NCBI GenBank assembly: GCA_016936355.1
Contig: JAFGYB010000058.1
Span: 1-64,000 of the forward strand
Direction: 5' to 3'
Source of the DNA: Bacteroidales bacterium
Lineage (GTDB): Bacteria > Bacteroidota > Bacteroidia > Bacteroidales > F082
DNA length: 64,000 bases
Shown here: positions 35,598 through 44,089 of the stretch, one piece after another
Layout of the letters: each line of letters starts with the position of its first letter
How positions within the stretch are numbered: the first letter of the stretch is position 1
Notes under the pieces: model-generated
What the model saw: the letters and a program-made list of their open reading frames with translations, nothing else
What the model was told of the DNA's origin: nothing
Database searches by the model: none
Program-made: the position numbers and the translations under genes

Positions 35598-37127
35598 TTA
35601 CAACTGGCAGAATATTCCGTCATTCGATAAATTCTTACAAGGTTGCCTCCAGGTTCCGCAGTTCTCGCCTCTGAAAAGCTTGTCCGATTCGGGAGGACCC
35701 CAGGTACCTGCAGGATAACCATACAGCGGAATGGTTGAATTTTGTTTCCATTCCGAAAGTATCGGATCGAGAAAGCGCCAGGCCTCAATCATTTCCTCGG
35801 CTCTCGAGAACAGGGTGGAATCCCCGTTTTGTGCGTCATATATGAGTCGTTCATACGCTGGAGCGATGCGTTGATCACTGAGCGAGGAATAGTGAAAATC
35901 TAGCCCGGCTTCTTCCACATCAAATTCCTCTCCCGGAGTTTTGATATCGAACTTCATTAAGATGCCTTCGTCGGGCTGGATACGGAGCACGAGTTTGTTG
36001 CACAGGTTTTCGCGTGCTGAATTGTGAAACAGAAAATGGGGGGTGGGTTTGAAATGAATGACTACTTCAGTAACCCGCATAGGCAGCCTTTTTCCTGTTC
36101 GGATGTAGAAAGGGACTCCGCCCCAGCGCCAGTTGTCGATAAAAAAGCGCATGGCTACAAAGGTTTCTGTCTTTGAATTCGGGGTCACTCCCTGTTCTTC
36201 CCGGTAGCCGTTGATTTTTTCGTTGCCAATGGTGGCGTTTAAATATTGACCACGGATGACATTTGCTGCTACTTCTGATTTTTTATAAGGTTTTAGTGAC
36301 TGCAGTACCTTCAGCATTTCGTTTCGGATGGCATCCGGATTCATGGATGACGGAGGCTCCATGGCCGTTATGGCGGTGAGGTGAAGTAAGTGGTTCTGAA
36401 CCATATCACTCAAAGCGCCGGAATGATCGTAATACCCGCCTCTGTTTTCTACCCCGATACTTTCCCCGGAAGTGATTTCTACCCGCTGAATATAATTGCG
36501 GTTCCACAACGGTTCAAAAATACCGTTTGAAAATCGGGTGACCAGAATGTTTTGAACGGTTTCTTTCCCCACATAATGGTCGATTCGATAGATTTGGTGT
36601 TCCTGCCATGAACCGGTCAGTTGCTGGTGAATCTCCATGGCCGAGCTTAGATCAAACCCAAACGGTTTTTCAATAATGATTCTTTTCCAGCCGTTTTTTT
36701 CATTGTTTAACCCTATTGTTGCCAGTTTTTCAGGAATAACTCCAATCAGAGAAGGCGGTGTGGCCATATAGAACAATAGGTTGGGTTCGATGTTCAGCTT
36801 CTTTTGCAGGCTTTTTATTTTGTCGTCCAGTTTCTTGTACTCTTCATCCTTGTCAAGTTTCATCGTGTGATAATAAAGCAACCGGATAAACTGATCCACC
36901 CGTTGTTCGTCGTAGGTCGTTTCGTCACCGAATTTTTTCAGTGCATTTTTCATGTCCTCTCGAAATGATTCATCTGAAAATTCATCCATGGACGCTCCCA
37001 GAACAGCAAAATTTGTAGCCAGTAGGTTTTGGGTATACAATGAAAAAAGTGCTGAGATAATTTTTCGTTTGGTTAAATCTCCTGAAGCACCGAAAATGAC
37101 AAATAGGTGGTTTTCTTCTTTTTTCAT
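35598..37127 (-). CDS. zwf: Glucose-6-phosphate 1-dehydrogenase
   Basis: A 509-residue enzyme from the ATG at 37127. The frame is open back to 37163 inside gnd, but the family start (short tail, then LFVIFGASGDLTKRKI) and a 4-base gap to gnd favour 37127. Seen: nucleotide fold FGASGDLTKRKIISALFSLY (~10-29), the active-site signature YRIDHYVGKETVQNILVTRF (~184-203), and EKPFGFDLSSA. It commits glucose-6-phosphate to the oxidative pentose phosphate path. The cofactor cannot be told from the sequence with certainty. Confidence 0.97.
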   Translation of the reverse strand: MKKEENHLFVIFGASGDLTKRKIISALFSLYTQNLLATNFAVLGASMDEFSDESFREDMKNALKKFGDETTYDEQRVDQFIRLLYYHTMKLDKDEEYKKLDDKIKSLQKKLNIEPNLLFYMATPPSLIGVIPEKLATIGLNNEKNGWKRIIIEKPFGFDLSSAMEIHQQLTGSWQEHQIYRIDHYVGKETVQNILVTRFSNGIFEPLWNRNYIQRVEITSGESIGVENRGGYYDHSGALSDMVQNHLLHLTAITAMEPPSSMNPDAIRNEMLKVLQSLKPYKKSEVAANVIRGQYLNATIGNEKINGYREEQGVTPNSKTETFVAMRFFIDNWRWGGVPFYIRTGKRLPMRVTEVVIHFKPTPHFLFHNSARENLCNKLVLRIQPDEGILMKFDIKTPGEEFDVEEAGLDFHYSSLSDQRIAPAYERLIYDAQNGDSTLFSRAEEMIEAWRFLDPILSEWKQNSTIPLYGYPAGTWGPPESDKLFRGENCGTWRQPCKNLSNDGIFCQL

Positions 37128-37131
37128 AGGG

Positions 37132-38031
37132 CTATTCTTTTGATTTAACAGCGTGACCGCCAAATTCGTTTCTCAAAGCGGCGAGCAGCTTCATGCCAAA
37201 TGAATCCCTGTCGCGCGACTGGAAACGGTTGAAAAGTGAAGCAGCAATAACGGGTACGGGAGTATTGAAATCCATTGCTGTGAGCAACGTCCAGCGGCCT
37301 TCGCCACTGTCCTGAACAAAGGGTTCCAGTTTGTCCAGGTTCGGATCTTTTCCCAGTGCGTCGTATGCCAGTTCGAGCAGCCATGACCTGACGACACTGC
37401 CGTAACGCCAGGCTCCGGCAATCTTCTCCAGATCCAGGTTGTACGGTGAATTTTTCAATATTTCAAACCCTTCAGCATAGGCCTGCATCATTCCGTATTC
37501 AATACCGTTGTGTACTTCTTTCACCATGTGCCCGGTTCCTGAAGGTCCACAGTAAACGTAGCCGTCTTTAGGTGCCAGCGTTTTGAAAACAGGTTCAACT
37601 ATATCAGTAGCTTCCGGGGAACCGCCATACATCAGGCAATACCCGTTTTCAAGTCCCCAAACTCCTCCGCTGGTGCCGCAGTCAATAAACTCCACCCCTT
37701 TTTCAGCGGCTTTTTTTGCTCGATCCTGACTGTCTCTCCAGTATGAATTCCCCCCATCAATAATAATGTCTCCTTTGGATAGTTTGGGCAAGAGGGTGTC
37801 CAGGTTACTATCTACCGGTTTTCCATTGGGAACCATAAGCCAGATTACTTTTTGTTCGGGCAGCTTGCTGATCATGTCTTCTGGAGAATCACTGGCGATG
37901 GCCCCTTTCGAAGCCAGATTATTTACCGTTTCTTTTTGGGGATCCCAAACTACAATTTCGTGGTTATCATTGAGTAATCGGGTTACCATATTGTAACCCA
38001 TTTTTCCGAGACCGATAAATCCGATTTTCAT
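37132..38031 (-). CDS. gnd: 6-phosphogluconate dehydrogenase, short form
   Basis: A 299-residue decarboxylating dehydrogenase, the short bacterial form (the common NADP form is about 470). Seen: Rossmann motif KIGFIGLGKMGYNMVTRLL (2-20), IDGGNSYWRDSQDRAKKAAE (~91-110), the signature FIDCGTSGGVWGLENGYCLM (~115-134), and catalytic Lys in GHMVKEVHNGIEYGMMQAYA (~167-186). Short forms are often NAD-linked, but that needs testing. It is the first gene of the nine-gene operon, preceded by a promoter box and palindrome. Confidence 0.95.
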   Translation of the reverse strand: MKIGFIGLGKMGYNMVTRLLNDNHEIVVWDPQKETVNNLASKGAIASDSPEDMISKLPEQKVIWLMVPNGKPVDSNLDTLLPKLSKGDIIIDGGNSYWRDSQDRAKKAAEKGVEFIDCGTSGGVWGLENGYCLMYGGSPEATDIVEPVFKTLAPKDGYVYCGPSGTGHMVKEVHNGIEYGMMQAYAEGFEILKNSPYNLDLEKIAGAWRYGSVVRSWLLELAYDALGKDPNLDKLEPFVQDSGEGRWTLLTAMDFNTPVPVIAASLFNRFQSRDRDSFGMKLLAALRNEFGGHAVKSKE

Positions 38032-38069
38032 GTCAATTTAATTTTAGGGTACACACTAAATTTCAACAG

Positions 38070-38077
38070 CAAAGGTA
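38070..38077 (-). promoter_or_regulatory. -7 box of the pentose phosphate operon
   Basis: Minus strand reads TACCTTTG (TAnnTTTG), 38 bases before the gnd ATG at 38031. Confidence 0.55.
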
Positions 38078-38088
38078 ACGATAACTCA

Positions 38089-38103
38089 GGGGGAATGTCC
38101 CCC
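38089..38103. promoter_or_regulatory. GC-rich palindrome at the pentose phosphate promoter
   Basis: GGGGG-AATGT-CCCCC is a perfect 5-bp inverted repeat in an AT-rich spacer. Its centre lies ~19 bases upstream of the -7 box, where a -33 element would be, so it is a candidate operator for gnd and the eight genes behind it. On the plus strand it is followed by GTTTTT and could also look like a terminator, but no plus-strand gene precedes it. Confidence 0.4.
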
Positions 38104-38239
38104 GTTTTTGGAGATGTTAAAGTTTTTTAACTTAAAAATCAATAAGTTACAATTTTTTAACAAATAAGTAAGACAATACGGTAATCGATGAAGCGATGAG
38201 TGCTTCAACGTATGGGAGACTAAGAAAAAGTGGATATTT

Positions 38240-38261
38240 TTATAAGAAGAGGGCCTTCTTA
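38240..38261 (-). terminator. Possible terminator overlapping the helicase stop codon
   Basis: CTTCTT (38255-38260) and AAGAAG (38244-38249) form a 6-bp hairpin across the stop codon at 38259-38261, followed on the minus strand by an A/T-rich run. It is weak: the stem is short and the T run is interrupted. Confidence 0.35.
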
Positions 38262-39488
38262 TTTCTTTTTACCCGGATGCTTTTTGTTTCTTTTAAAAGG
38301 CCTTTTGGATTGTGACTTTCCAAAGTTCTTTTTGCTGACTTTCCATTCCGGACCGTCGTCAAATGTTTCGGGCAGTTTCAGTTTGGCTACTTCTTTTCCG
38401 ATGAGCGATTCAATGCGGTGAAATTTGTACATGTCGTCCTCGTTGATGAGGGTCAGAGCCAGTCCGGTAGTAGCTGCCCGGGCCGTACGGCCTACACGGT
38501 GTACGTAGTCTTCCGCATCGCCCGGTACATCGTAATTGATCACAATGTCGATGTCTTTGATGTCGATGCCCCGGCTCAATACGTCGGTAGCAACCAGAAC
38601 ACGGGTTCTTTTGGAATGAAATTTCTGCAACACTTCCTCCCGCAGATTCTGTTCCAGATCAGAACTGATCCAGTCCACCTCATGTCCTTTTGCTTTCAGT
38701 CCGCGCACTATGTCGTGTACTTTTTTCTTGGTGGAACTGAAAATTAAGATGCTTTTTACTTCCGGTTTGCCGGTGATCAGACTGTTGATGAGCGGTGTTT
38801 TCTGATTTTCATAAACCAAATAGGCTCCCTGTAATACCCCTTCGGCAGGTTTGGCCAGCCCGATGATGATTTCTTCTGGATTCTTCAGAATTCTGGAAGC
38901 CAGCTGTTTGATCTTGGGTGGCATGGTGGCGCTGAAGAGCAGATTTTGCCTTTTACTCGGCAAATAGGTGATGATCTTTTGAATGTCTTCATAAAAACCC
39001 ATATCCAGCATTCGGTCGGCTTCGTCCAGAATCAGATATTCAACATCTTTAAAATTGACATAACCCATGTTGAGATGGGAAATGAGTTTGCCCGGTGTGG
39101 CAACGATGATGTCGGTACCCGTGGTGAGTGCCTTTTTCTGTACGTCCCATTCCGAACCCGTGCCGCCTCCGTAGATGGCAATGGATTCGGCGTGGGTAAA
39201 ATAGGAAAACCCCTGGATTTGCCGGTCGATCTGAAGGGCCAGTTCCCGGGTAGGGACAATGACCAGAACTTTGGTTTTGTGTTTGGAACCGGTTTTTTGA
39301 AGGGCATCCAGTACAGGCAATATAAAAGCAGCTGTTTTACCGGTTCCGGTTTGGGCACAGGCCAGCAGATCTTTGTGGTCGATGATGGCCGGAATGGCCT
39401 TTTCCTGAATGGGCGTAGCTTCTTCAAACCCCATGTAATAAAGAGCGTCCAGTAAGGTTTCGGAAAGATTGAGTTCGTTAAAATTCAT
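38259..39488 (-). CDS. DEAD-box RNA helicase
   Basis: A 409-residue helicase of the RhlE-like group. Seen: Q motif GFEEATPIQEKAIPAII (~20-36), motif I AQTGTGKTAAF (~44-54), Ia PTRELALQI (~80-88), motif II DEAD (~152-155), motif III SAT (~185-187), and motif VI HRVGRTARA (~331-339). The C-terminal ~30 residues are strongly basic (FGKSQSKRPFKRNKKHPGKKK region), a usual RNA-binding tail. It unwinds RNA in ribosome assembly, decay or cold adaptation. It has its own promoter box. Confidence 0.95.
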   Translation of the reverse strand: MNFNELNLSETLLDALYYMGFEEATPIQEKAIPAIIDHKDLLACAQTGTGKTAAFILPVLDALQKTGSKHKTKVLVIVPTRELALQIDRQIQGFSYFTHAESIAIYGGGTGSEWDVQKKALTTGTDIIVATPGKLISHLNMGYVNFKDVEYLILDEADRMLDMGFYEDIQKIITYLPSKRQNLLFSATMPPKIKQLASRILKNPEEIIIGLAKPAEGVLQGAYLVYENQKTPLINSLITGKPEVKSILIFSSTKKKVHDIVRGLKAKGHEVDWISSDLEQNLREEVLQKFHSKRTRVLVATDVLSRGIDIKDIDIVINYDVPGDAEDYVHRVGRTARAATTGLALTLINEDDMYKFHRIESLIGKEVAKLKLPETFDDGPEWKVSKKNFGKSQSKRPFKRNKKHPGKKK

Positions 39489-39532
39489 GTAAGAGTATCT
39501 GTTTCATCTGATGAAATGCACCAAATCCGATG

Positions 39533-39540
39533 CAAAAGTA
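39533..39540 (-). promoter_or_regulatory. -7 box of the DEAD-box helicase gene
   Basis: Minus strand reads TACTTTTG, 44 bases before the ATG at 39488, leaving a leader of about 37 bases. Confidence 0.5.
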
Positions 39541-39649
39541 ACATATTATAGTTCATCCGTTATTGTATTGGTTCCGTGCGGCTTGTTTTTTGTTCAAATT
39601 CTTTCCGGCTCGAGGATGTTTACTACCGGTTCATCAAACCAATTATCTG

Positions 39650-39657
39650 TATTTTTG
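39650..39657 (+). promoter_or_regulatory. -7 box of manA
   Basis: TATTTTTG (TAnnTTTG) lies 18 bases before the manA ATG at 39676. Confidence 0.5.
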
Positions 39658-39675
39658 CGGTAAAGAACTAAAATA

Positions 39676-40671
39676 ATGAATGCGATTTATCCTTTAAAAT
39701 TCACACCGATCTTCAAAGACAAGCTTTGGGGCGGTCAAAAAATAAAAACTGTATTGGGAATGGATTTTGGAGCGTTGCCCAACTGTGGCGAAGTATGGGT
39801 GATTTCAGGTTACCGTGATAACGTTTCTGTTGTTGAAAATGGCTTTCTGGAAGGCAACGATCTGAACGATCTGATCAGCGTTTACATGGGTGATCTGGTG
39901 GGCGATTCCGTTTATGAAGCCTTCGGTGATGAATTTCCCTTGTTGATTAAATTCATAGATGCCAAGGACTGGCTTTCGATCCAGGTGCATCCTGATGATG
40001 CACTGGCCGCCGAACGCAATACAGGAAGAGGGAAAACAGAGATGTGGTATATTCTTCAGGCAGACGATGATGCCCAGCTTATTTCAGGATTTAAAAAAGA
40101 AATTACCCCGGAAACGTATCAGCATTTGCTGGAAGAAAAAAAACTGCCCGAGGTGTTGAATTACGAAAAAGTAGAGGCCGGGGATGTGTTTTTTATGCCG
40201 GCCGGGCGTATTCATGCCACGGGTCCGGGTGTACTGTTGGCAGAAATTCAACAATCGTCGGATACTACTTACCGCATTTATGACTGGGACCGTATTGATG
40301 CCGCCGGAATGACCCGCAAACTGCACATTGAAGAGGCCATGGATGCCATAAATTTTGAAGTGGCCCCTCACTATAAAACCCGTTATTCAGCCAGGAAAAA
40401 CCGTACAGCTACCCTGGTTCAATGCCCGCAGTTTACGACCAATTTGCTGGAGTTCGACGAACAGATCATGAAGGATTTTGAAGAACTGGATTCCTTTGTG
40501 ATTTATATGGGGATAGACGGCAACAGTAAATTGTCGTGGGATGACGGCAGTCTTGAGATTAAAGCCGGTGAAGCAGTGTTGGTTCCCAACATCATCGAAA
40601 GCATTACTTTGCAACCGGAAGGGTCAGCCAAGTTGCTGGAAGTGTACCTTACGGAACAACCAAATTTATAG
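39676..40671 (+). CDS. manA: Mannose-6-phosphate isomerase (class I-like)
   Basis: A 331-residue zinc cupin enzyme interconverting mannose-6-P and fructose-6-P. Seen: FKDKLWGGQKIKTVLG (~12-27), the zinc-site pair WLSIQVHPDDALA (~98-110) and GKTEMWYIL (~118-126), and the catalytic/zinc His in FFMPAGRIHATGPGVLLAEI (~170-189), then QSSDTTYRIYDWDR (~191-204). The short length fits the Bacillus-like bacterial form. It feeds mannose into central carbon or supplies GDP-mannose synthesis. The DUF4442 gene starts on its stop codon. Confidence 0.95.
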   Translation: MNAIYPLKFTPIFKDKLWGGQKIKTVLGMDFGALPNCGEVWVISGYRDNVSVVENGFLEGNDLNDLISVYMGDLVGDSVYEAFGDEFPLLIKFIDAKDWLSIQVHPDDALAAERNTGRGKTEMWYILQADDDAQLISGFKKEITPETYQHLLEEKKLPEVLNYEKVEAGDVFFMPAGRIHATGPGVLLAEIQQSSDTTYRIYDWDRIDAAGMTRKLHIEEAMDAINFEVAPHYKTRYSARKNRTATLVQCPQFTTNLLEFDEQIMKDFEELDSFVIYMGIDGNSKLSWDDGSLEIKAGEAVLVPNIIESITLQPEGSAKLLEVYLTEQPNL

Positions 40672-41195
40672 TGGTGAAACTTTTTGGGACAGAAAGAAAG
40701 GAATCGGTGCAAACCCGGTTACAACGACTGTATTTCAATTTTTTCCCGGCTTACCGGAGCACGGGAGCCCGCATTAAATTTATCTCTTCAGATTACAGGG
40801 AAATTCACGTGGCCCTGCGGTTGTTCTGGCGCACCCGCAATTATGTGGGAACTGTGTTCGGGGGTAGTATTTTCGGTGCTTTGGACCCGTTGTACATGAT
40901 CCAGCTGATCAAATTACTGGGCGATGAATATGTGGTGTGGGACAGCCAAGCCAAAGTAGACTTCAAGCGACCGGTTTCGCAAACCGTGTTTGCCCGTTTC
41001 CTGATTGAAGATGAATTGCTGCATGAGATCAGGGAAACCGTGTCCAGGGAAAAGAAAATGCAGTTGTGGTTTCCGGCCCGGTTTGAAGACAAAGACGGGA
41101 AAGTGTATGCTACAGTGGATAAGTTGTTGTATATAGCTGACAAAGAGTATTACAGACAAATGCGTAACGAAAGAAAAAAACCTGGCCAGGTATAA
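40671..41195 (+). CDS. DUF4442 hot-dog-fold (thioesterase-like) protein
   Basis: A 174-residue DUF4442 family protein. Seen: FNFFPAYRSTGARIKFIS (~23-40), NYVGTVFGGSIFGALDPLYM (~57-76) and a strand pattern typical of hot-dog thioesterase-like folds, ending VYATVDKLLYIADKEYY. The start is GTG at 40671, sharing one base with the manA TAG stop; a second GTG follows directly at 40674. The overlap suggests coupled translation with manA. The substrate and any thioesterase activity are unproven. Its stop abuts the stop of the convergent FG-GAP gene. Confidence 0.8.
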   Translation: MVKLFGTERKESVQTRLQRLYFNFFPAYRSTGARIKFISSDYREIHVALRLFWRTRNYVGTVFGGSIFGALDPLYMIQLIKLLGDEYVVWDSQAKVDFKRPVSQTVFARFLIEDELLHEIRETVSREKKMQLWFPARFEDKDGKVYATVDKLLYIADKEYYRQMRNERKKPGQV

Positions 41196-42701
41196 CTACC
41201 AATTGATGTAGTGAATTTTAAATCCTGATTCAATATAGGATTCGATCATTTGTTTTCGGGAAAGTTCGGCCTGCTGTTTTGTTTCAAAGCCATTGGAAGT
41301 CCGGTGACCGGCATCGGTTTTCCCCCAGTTGGGGATGATTTTTATCAGCAGGTTATCAAATTTATAGTTCAATTCGTATTTATTGATTTGCCGGTGTACA
41401 TTACTGATGTACATGTGGTATTTGGGATGCCCGCTCCCGTCGGGATCGCAGAAACAGGAGGCTACCACGTAATAATACAGGGGACCGGTTTTATAAGTGG
41501 GCAAAGGAGTGTTGACAAAAATACTGTTTTCTTCCACCGGGCTTTTGGGCGGATTTATATTGTTGCGATAAATGGCTGTATGAAAATCATAACAAACATC
41601 AATACCTGTTAACAGTAGATCCTGGTCGCCGTCGTGGTCGAAATCGCCCCACAAGGCCTTGCCATTGGTTACACCGGGAAGTCCGGCCATAACCGGTTTA
41701 AAACTAAAGGCCAGTTTGTTTTCGTACACGAGAGTATAGGGGCGCTCCATCGATTCGCCGGTAATCACCAGATCCATGTCCCCATCGTGGTCGAAATCAG
41801 CGGCATCCACGTTGCCGTTTTTCAACGGTCGAATAGGAACCGAAACTTCGCGAAAGACCCAACCCGTCTGGTTAGAATACATACGACACTGGGGAACACC
41901 CTCTGCATCGGCACCCGTAATAAAAATATCCACATCGCCGTCGCCATCGAAATCGGCACAGGCTACATCTCCGTTCTGCAGAGGATCAAAATTGCGGACA
42001 AAAGAAAACGACTTTCCCTCGTTGTTTTTATACAAAGCAGTAATGGCACGATGCCCGTCGTTGCCCATAATCACCACATCGGGATAGCCATCACTGTTGA
42101 AATCACCCCATCGGGCGCACCCATTCACCACACCGGGAATACGGGTTAATATCCGATGGAAAACGCCTTTATCATTTCGGTAAATATAAGTGGCTAACTG
42201 ATTGCTGGCATCCTTTCCGGTGGCCAGAATGTCCATATCTCCATCCTTATCGAAATCGGCCCAGGCAACGGAACCGCCCGAAAGACCTATGAAATGAGAA
42301 TTGGTCACTGCAGTAAACCGTCCATTTCCATCATTCCGGTATAATTTCATTACCGGAACACCCTGCTGATTCAATCCGGTCATTACCACATCGGGCTTTC
42401 CATCCCCGTTATAATCAGCCACAGCTGCATCGCCATGATACAAAGCCGGAAAAGGAGAATAGACGCGTACAAAATTACGGGATCCGTTGTTTTTTTCCAG
42501 TTGAGAGTAAAGGAGGTGATGTGTATCGTTGTACCGTTCGCCGGCAGCGTAAGCAAAGGATGTTCCGCCTGAAGCAATAATCCATGTGGCTACCGGATCC
42601 ATAACACCGGAGAACTGTGTGGGAAGCTTGGTGAAGACCTGACCCTTTGTGAATCCAAAAGTCATGAGGAAAACGAGCAACAACAGGTACTTTTTATCCA
42701 T
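41196..42701 (-). CDS. Secreted FG-GAP/VCBS-repeat protein
   Basis: A 501-residue protein with a signal peptide (MDKKYLLLLVFLMTFGFTKG). Six repeats of about 50 residues each carry a DxDxDG-like calcium loop: DYNGDGKPDVVMTG, DFDKDGDMDILATG, DFNSDGYPDVVIMG, DFDGDGDVDIFITG, DFDHDGDMDLVITG and DFDHDGDQDLLLTG. These build a beta-propeller as in integrin alpha chains and Bacteroidota surface proteins. The last ~70 residues (from about NKYELNYKFDNLL) are a separate charged segment ending ESGFKIHYINW; they do not look like the T9SS sorting domain, so anchoring is unclear. It is convergent with the DUF4442 gene with no bases between the stops. Confidence 0.88.
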   Translation of the reverse strand: MDKKYLLLLVFLMTFGFTKGQVFTKLPTQFSGVMDPVATWIIASGGTSFAYAAGERYNDTHHLLYSQLEKNNGSRNFVRVYSPFPALYHGDAAVADYNGDGKPDVVMTGLNQQGVPVMKLYRNDGNGRFTAVTNSHFIGLSGGSVAWADFDKDGDMDILATGKDASNQLATYIYRNDKGVFHRILTRIPGVVNGCARWGDFNSDGYPDVVIMGNDGHRAITALYKNNEGKSFSFVRNFDPLQNGDVACADFDGDGDVDIFITGADAEGVPQCRMYSNQTGWVFREVSVPIRPLKNGNVDAADFDHDGDMDLVITGESMERPYTLVYENKLAFSFKPVMAGLPGVTNGKALWGDFDHDGDQDLLLTGIDVCYDFHTAIYRNNINPPKSPVEENSIFVNTPLPTYKTGPLYYYVVASCFCDPDGSGHPKYHMYISNVHRQINKYELNYKFDNLLIKIIPNWGKTDAGHRTSNGFETKQQAELSRKQMIESYIESGFKIHYINW

Positions 42702-42778
42702 ACGGAACCAGTTAAGTTCAAAAGTTAAAAATAGAAATTATTTTTGACATCCCATTCCTCCATAGTTCCCAGTTGTAT

Positions 42779-43288
42779 TTATATTTGGGGTCTTTCTATT
42801 TTATACAAGAGGCCCGGATGTCGCTCAAAATCAAATTCTCCATGAAAGGTCATCCCTATTTTTTCCAACACACGGATGGAAGCCGTATTTTCTTTCATTG
42901 CCCGTCCTATAATTTCGTCCACCTCCGGCTGATCCAATCCCCATTCAACACAAGCCCGTGCTGATTCAGTAGCATAACCCTGATTCCAGTATTTTCTAAA
43001 CAAACGAAAGCCCACATCCACTTCGCCCAGGGCGGGCGTGTATTTCAAACCACACCAGCCCAGGAATGCCCCATCTTCTTTCCGGATCACGGCCCATCTT
43101 CCAAAACCATATTTTTTGTACTGATCGTAATTTTTCAGAAATTGTCTGGCTTCTTCTGCGTTTTCAAACGGCTTATCCCCGGTATATTTTACAACTTCGG
43201 GATCGAGATTCAACAGGTAAAAGGATTCCGCATCCTCCGGATTCATTTCCCGTAAATAAAGTCTTTCCGTTTCGAGAACCATAGACAT
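42779..43288 (-). CDS. GNAT N-acetyltransferase, RimJ/RimL type
   Basis: A 169-residue acetyltransferase. Seen: ETERLYLREMNPEDAESFY (~6-24), WAVIRKEDGAFLGWCGLKY (~65-83), EVDVGFRLFRKYWNQGYATE (~88-107) with the acetyl-CoA loop (R/Q-x-x-G-x-A), and NTASIRVLEKIGMTFHGEF near the C-terminus. The start may be 43288 or the second ATG at 43282. RimJ/RimL relatives acetylate ribosomal proteins or small molecules; the target is unknown. Confidence 0.9.
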   Translation of the reverse strand: MSMVLETERLYLREMNPEDAESFYLLNLDPEVVKYTGDKPFENAEEARQFLKNYDQYKKYGFGRWAVIRKEDGAFLGWCGLKYTPALGEVDVGFRLFRKYWNQGYATESARACVEWGLDQPEVDEIIGRAMKENTASIRVLEKIGMTFHGEFDFERHPGLLYKIERPQI

Positions 43289-43340
43289 CGAATTTTAAAG
43301 CAATAAAAGTATAAACTTTCCTGACCTGAAAGGAAATAAA

Positions 43341-43370
43341 AAAGGCTGTCCGAAAAACGAACAGCCTCAG
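43341..43370 (-). terminator. Terminator behind the flavodoxin gene
   Basis: AGGCTGT (43343-43349) pairs with ACAGCCT (43361-43367), and on the minus strand a T-rich run follows. It lies 20 bases beyond the flavodoxin stop. Confidence 0.75.
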
Positions 43371-43389
43371 CTATGAAATGTGTTTTCTT

Positions 43390-43914
43390 TTACAATTCAA
43401 TTTCTTTTTGAATCTGTGCCAGCCAGCGGGTCACCCGGTCTTCCGTTAATTCAGGTTCGGTATCTTCGTCCAGTGCCAGGCCGTAAAATTCGTCTTTCTG
43501 AGCGCCTTCGGAATTGGTAAAGCGATAGCCGGTTACAGGCCAGCGACCGATGATACGGGCATTGGTCTTGGCAATCTCATCGTGGAAGATCCCCAGGGCA
43601 TCCACAAAGTTATCGGGATACAACAATTGATTTCCCAAACCAAAAGCGGCAAAGGTCATCTCACTCAGGTCCCGGTTTTCAATCGTTCTGAAGAACCGGT
43701 TCCACATGTTGTCGTTGGTGGCATCTTCCCATTTGTCGGCTCCTACAGTTGATCCCCCCAGCAGAGCCAGCTTGTACTGCAAAAGCTGATCCATATCAAA
43801 ACTCTCCAGGTCGAAAATATCGGCTACTTCCGAACCCAGTTTAGCATAAACGACATTAGCGGCTTTTTCCGCATTTCCTCCTTTTGCCCAGTACAATATG
43901 ACAACCTTTTTCAT
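43390..43914 (-). CDS. Flavodoxin
   Basis: A 174-residue long-chain-type flavodoxin, an FMN electron carrier. Seen: N-terminal strand and phosphate loop KVVILYWAKGGNAEKAANVV (3-22; here WAKGGNAE instead of the common S/TxTGNTE), LALLGGSTVGADKWE (~50-64), and FAAFGLGNQLLYPDNFVDAL (~89-108), the second FMN-binding loop. It may replace ferredoxin under iron limitation or serve a low-potential reductase. It has its own terminator and no obvious partner gene. Confidence 0.9.
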   Translation of the reverse strand: MKKVVILYWAKGGNAEKAANVVYAKLGSEVADIFDLESFDMDQLLQYKLALLGGSTVGADKWEDATNDNMWNRFFRTIENRDLSEMTFAAFGLGNQLLYPDNFVDALGIFHDEIAKTNARIIGRWPVTGYRFTNSEGAQKDEFYGLALDEDTEPELTEDRVTRWLAQIQKEIEL

Positions 43915-44089
43915 TGTTTTATTTTTTAAAGTTCTGTAGAGTCATTCGGAAATTTCCTGTGAAAAAGGAACAGTTTTTACCAAACGACTCCGATTGAGTT
44001 ATATGGCTGTAAAATTATAACTAATTCTTGAACTGTTGTTCCGGATAAGATTTTTTAGAATGAGTAAAAATTGATGGTTGAAACCCGGT

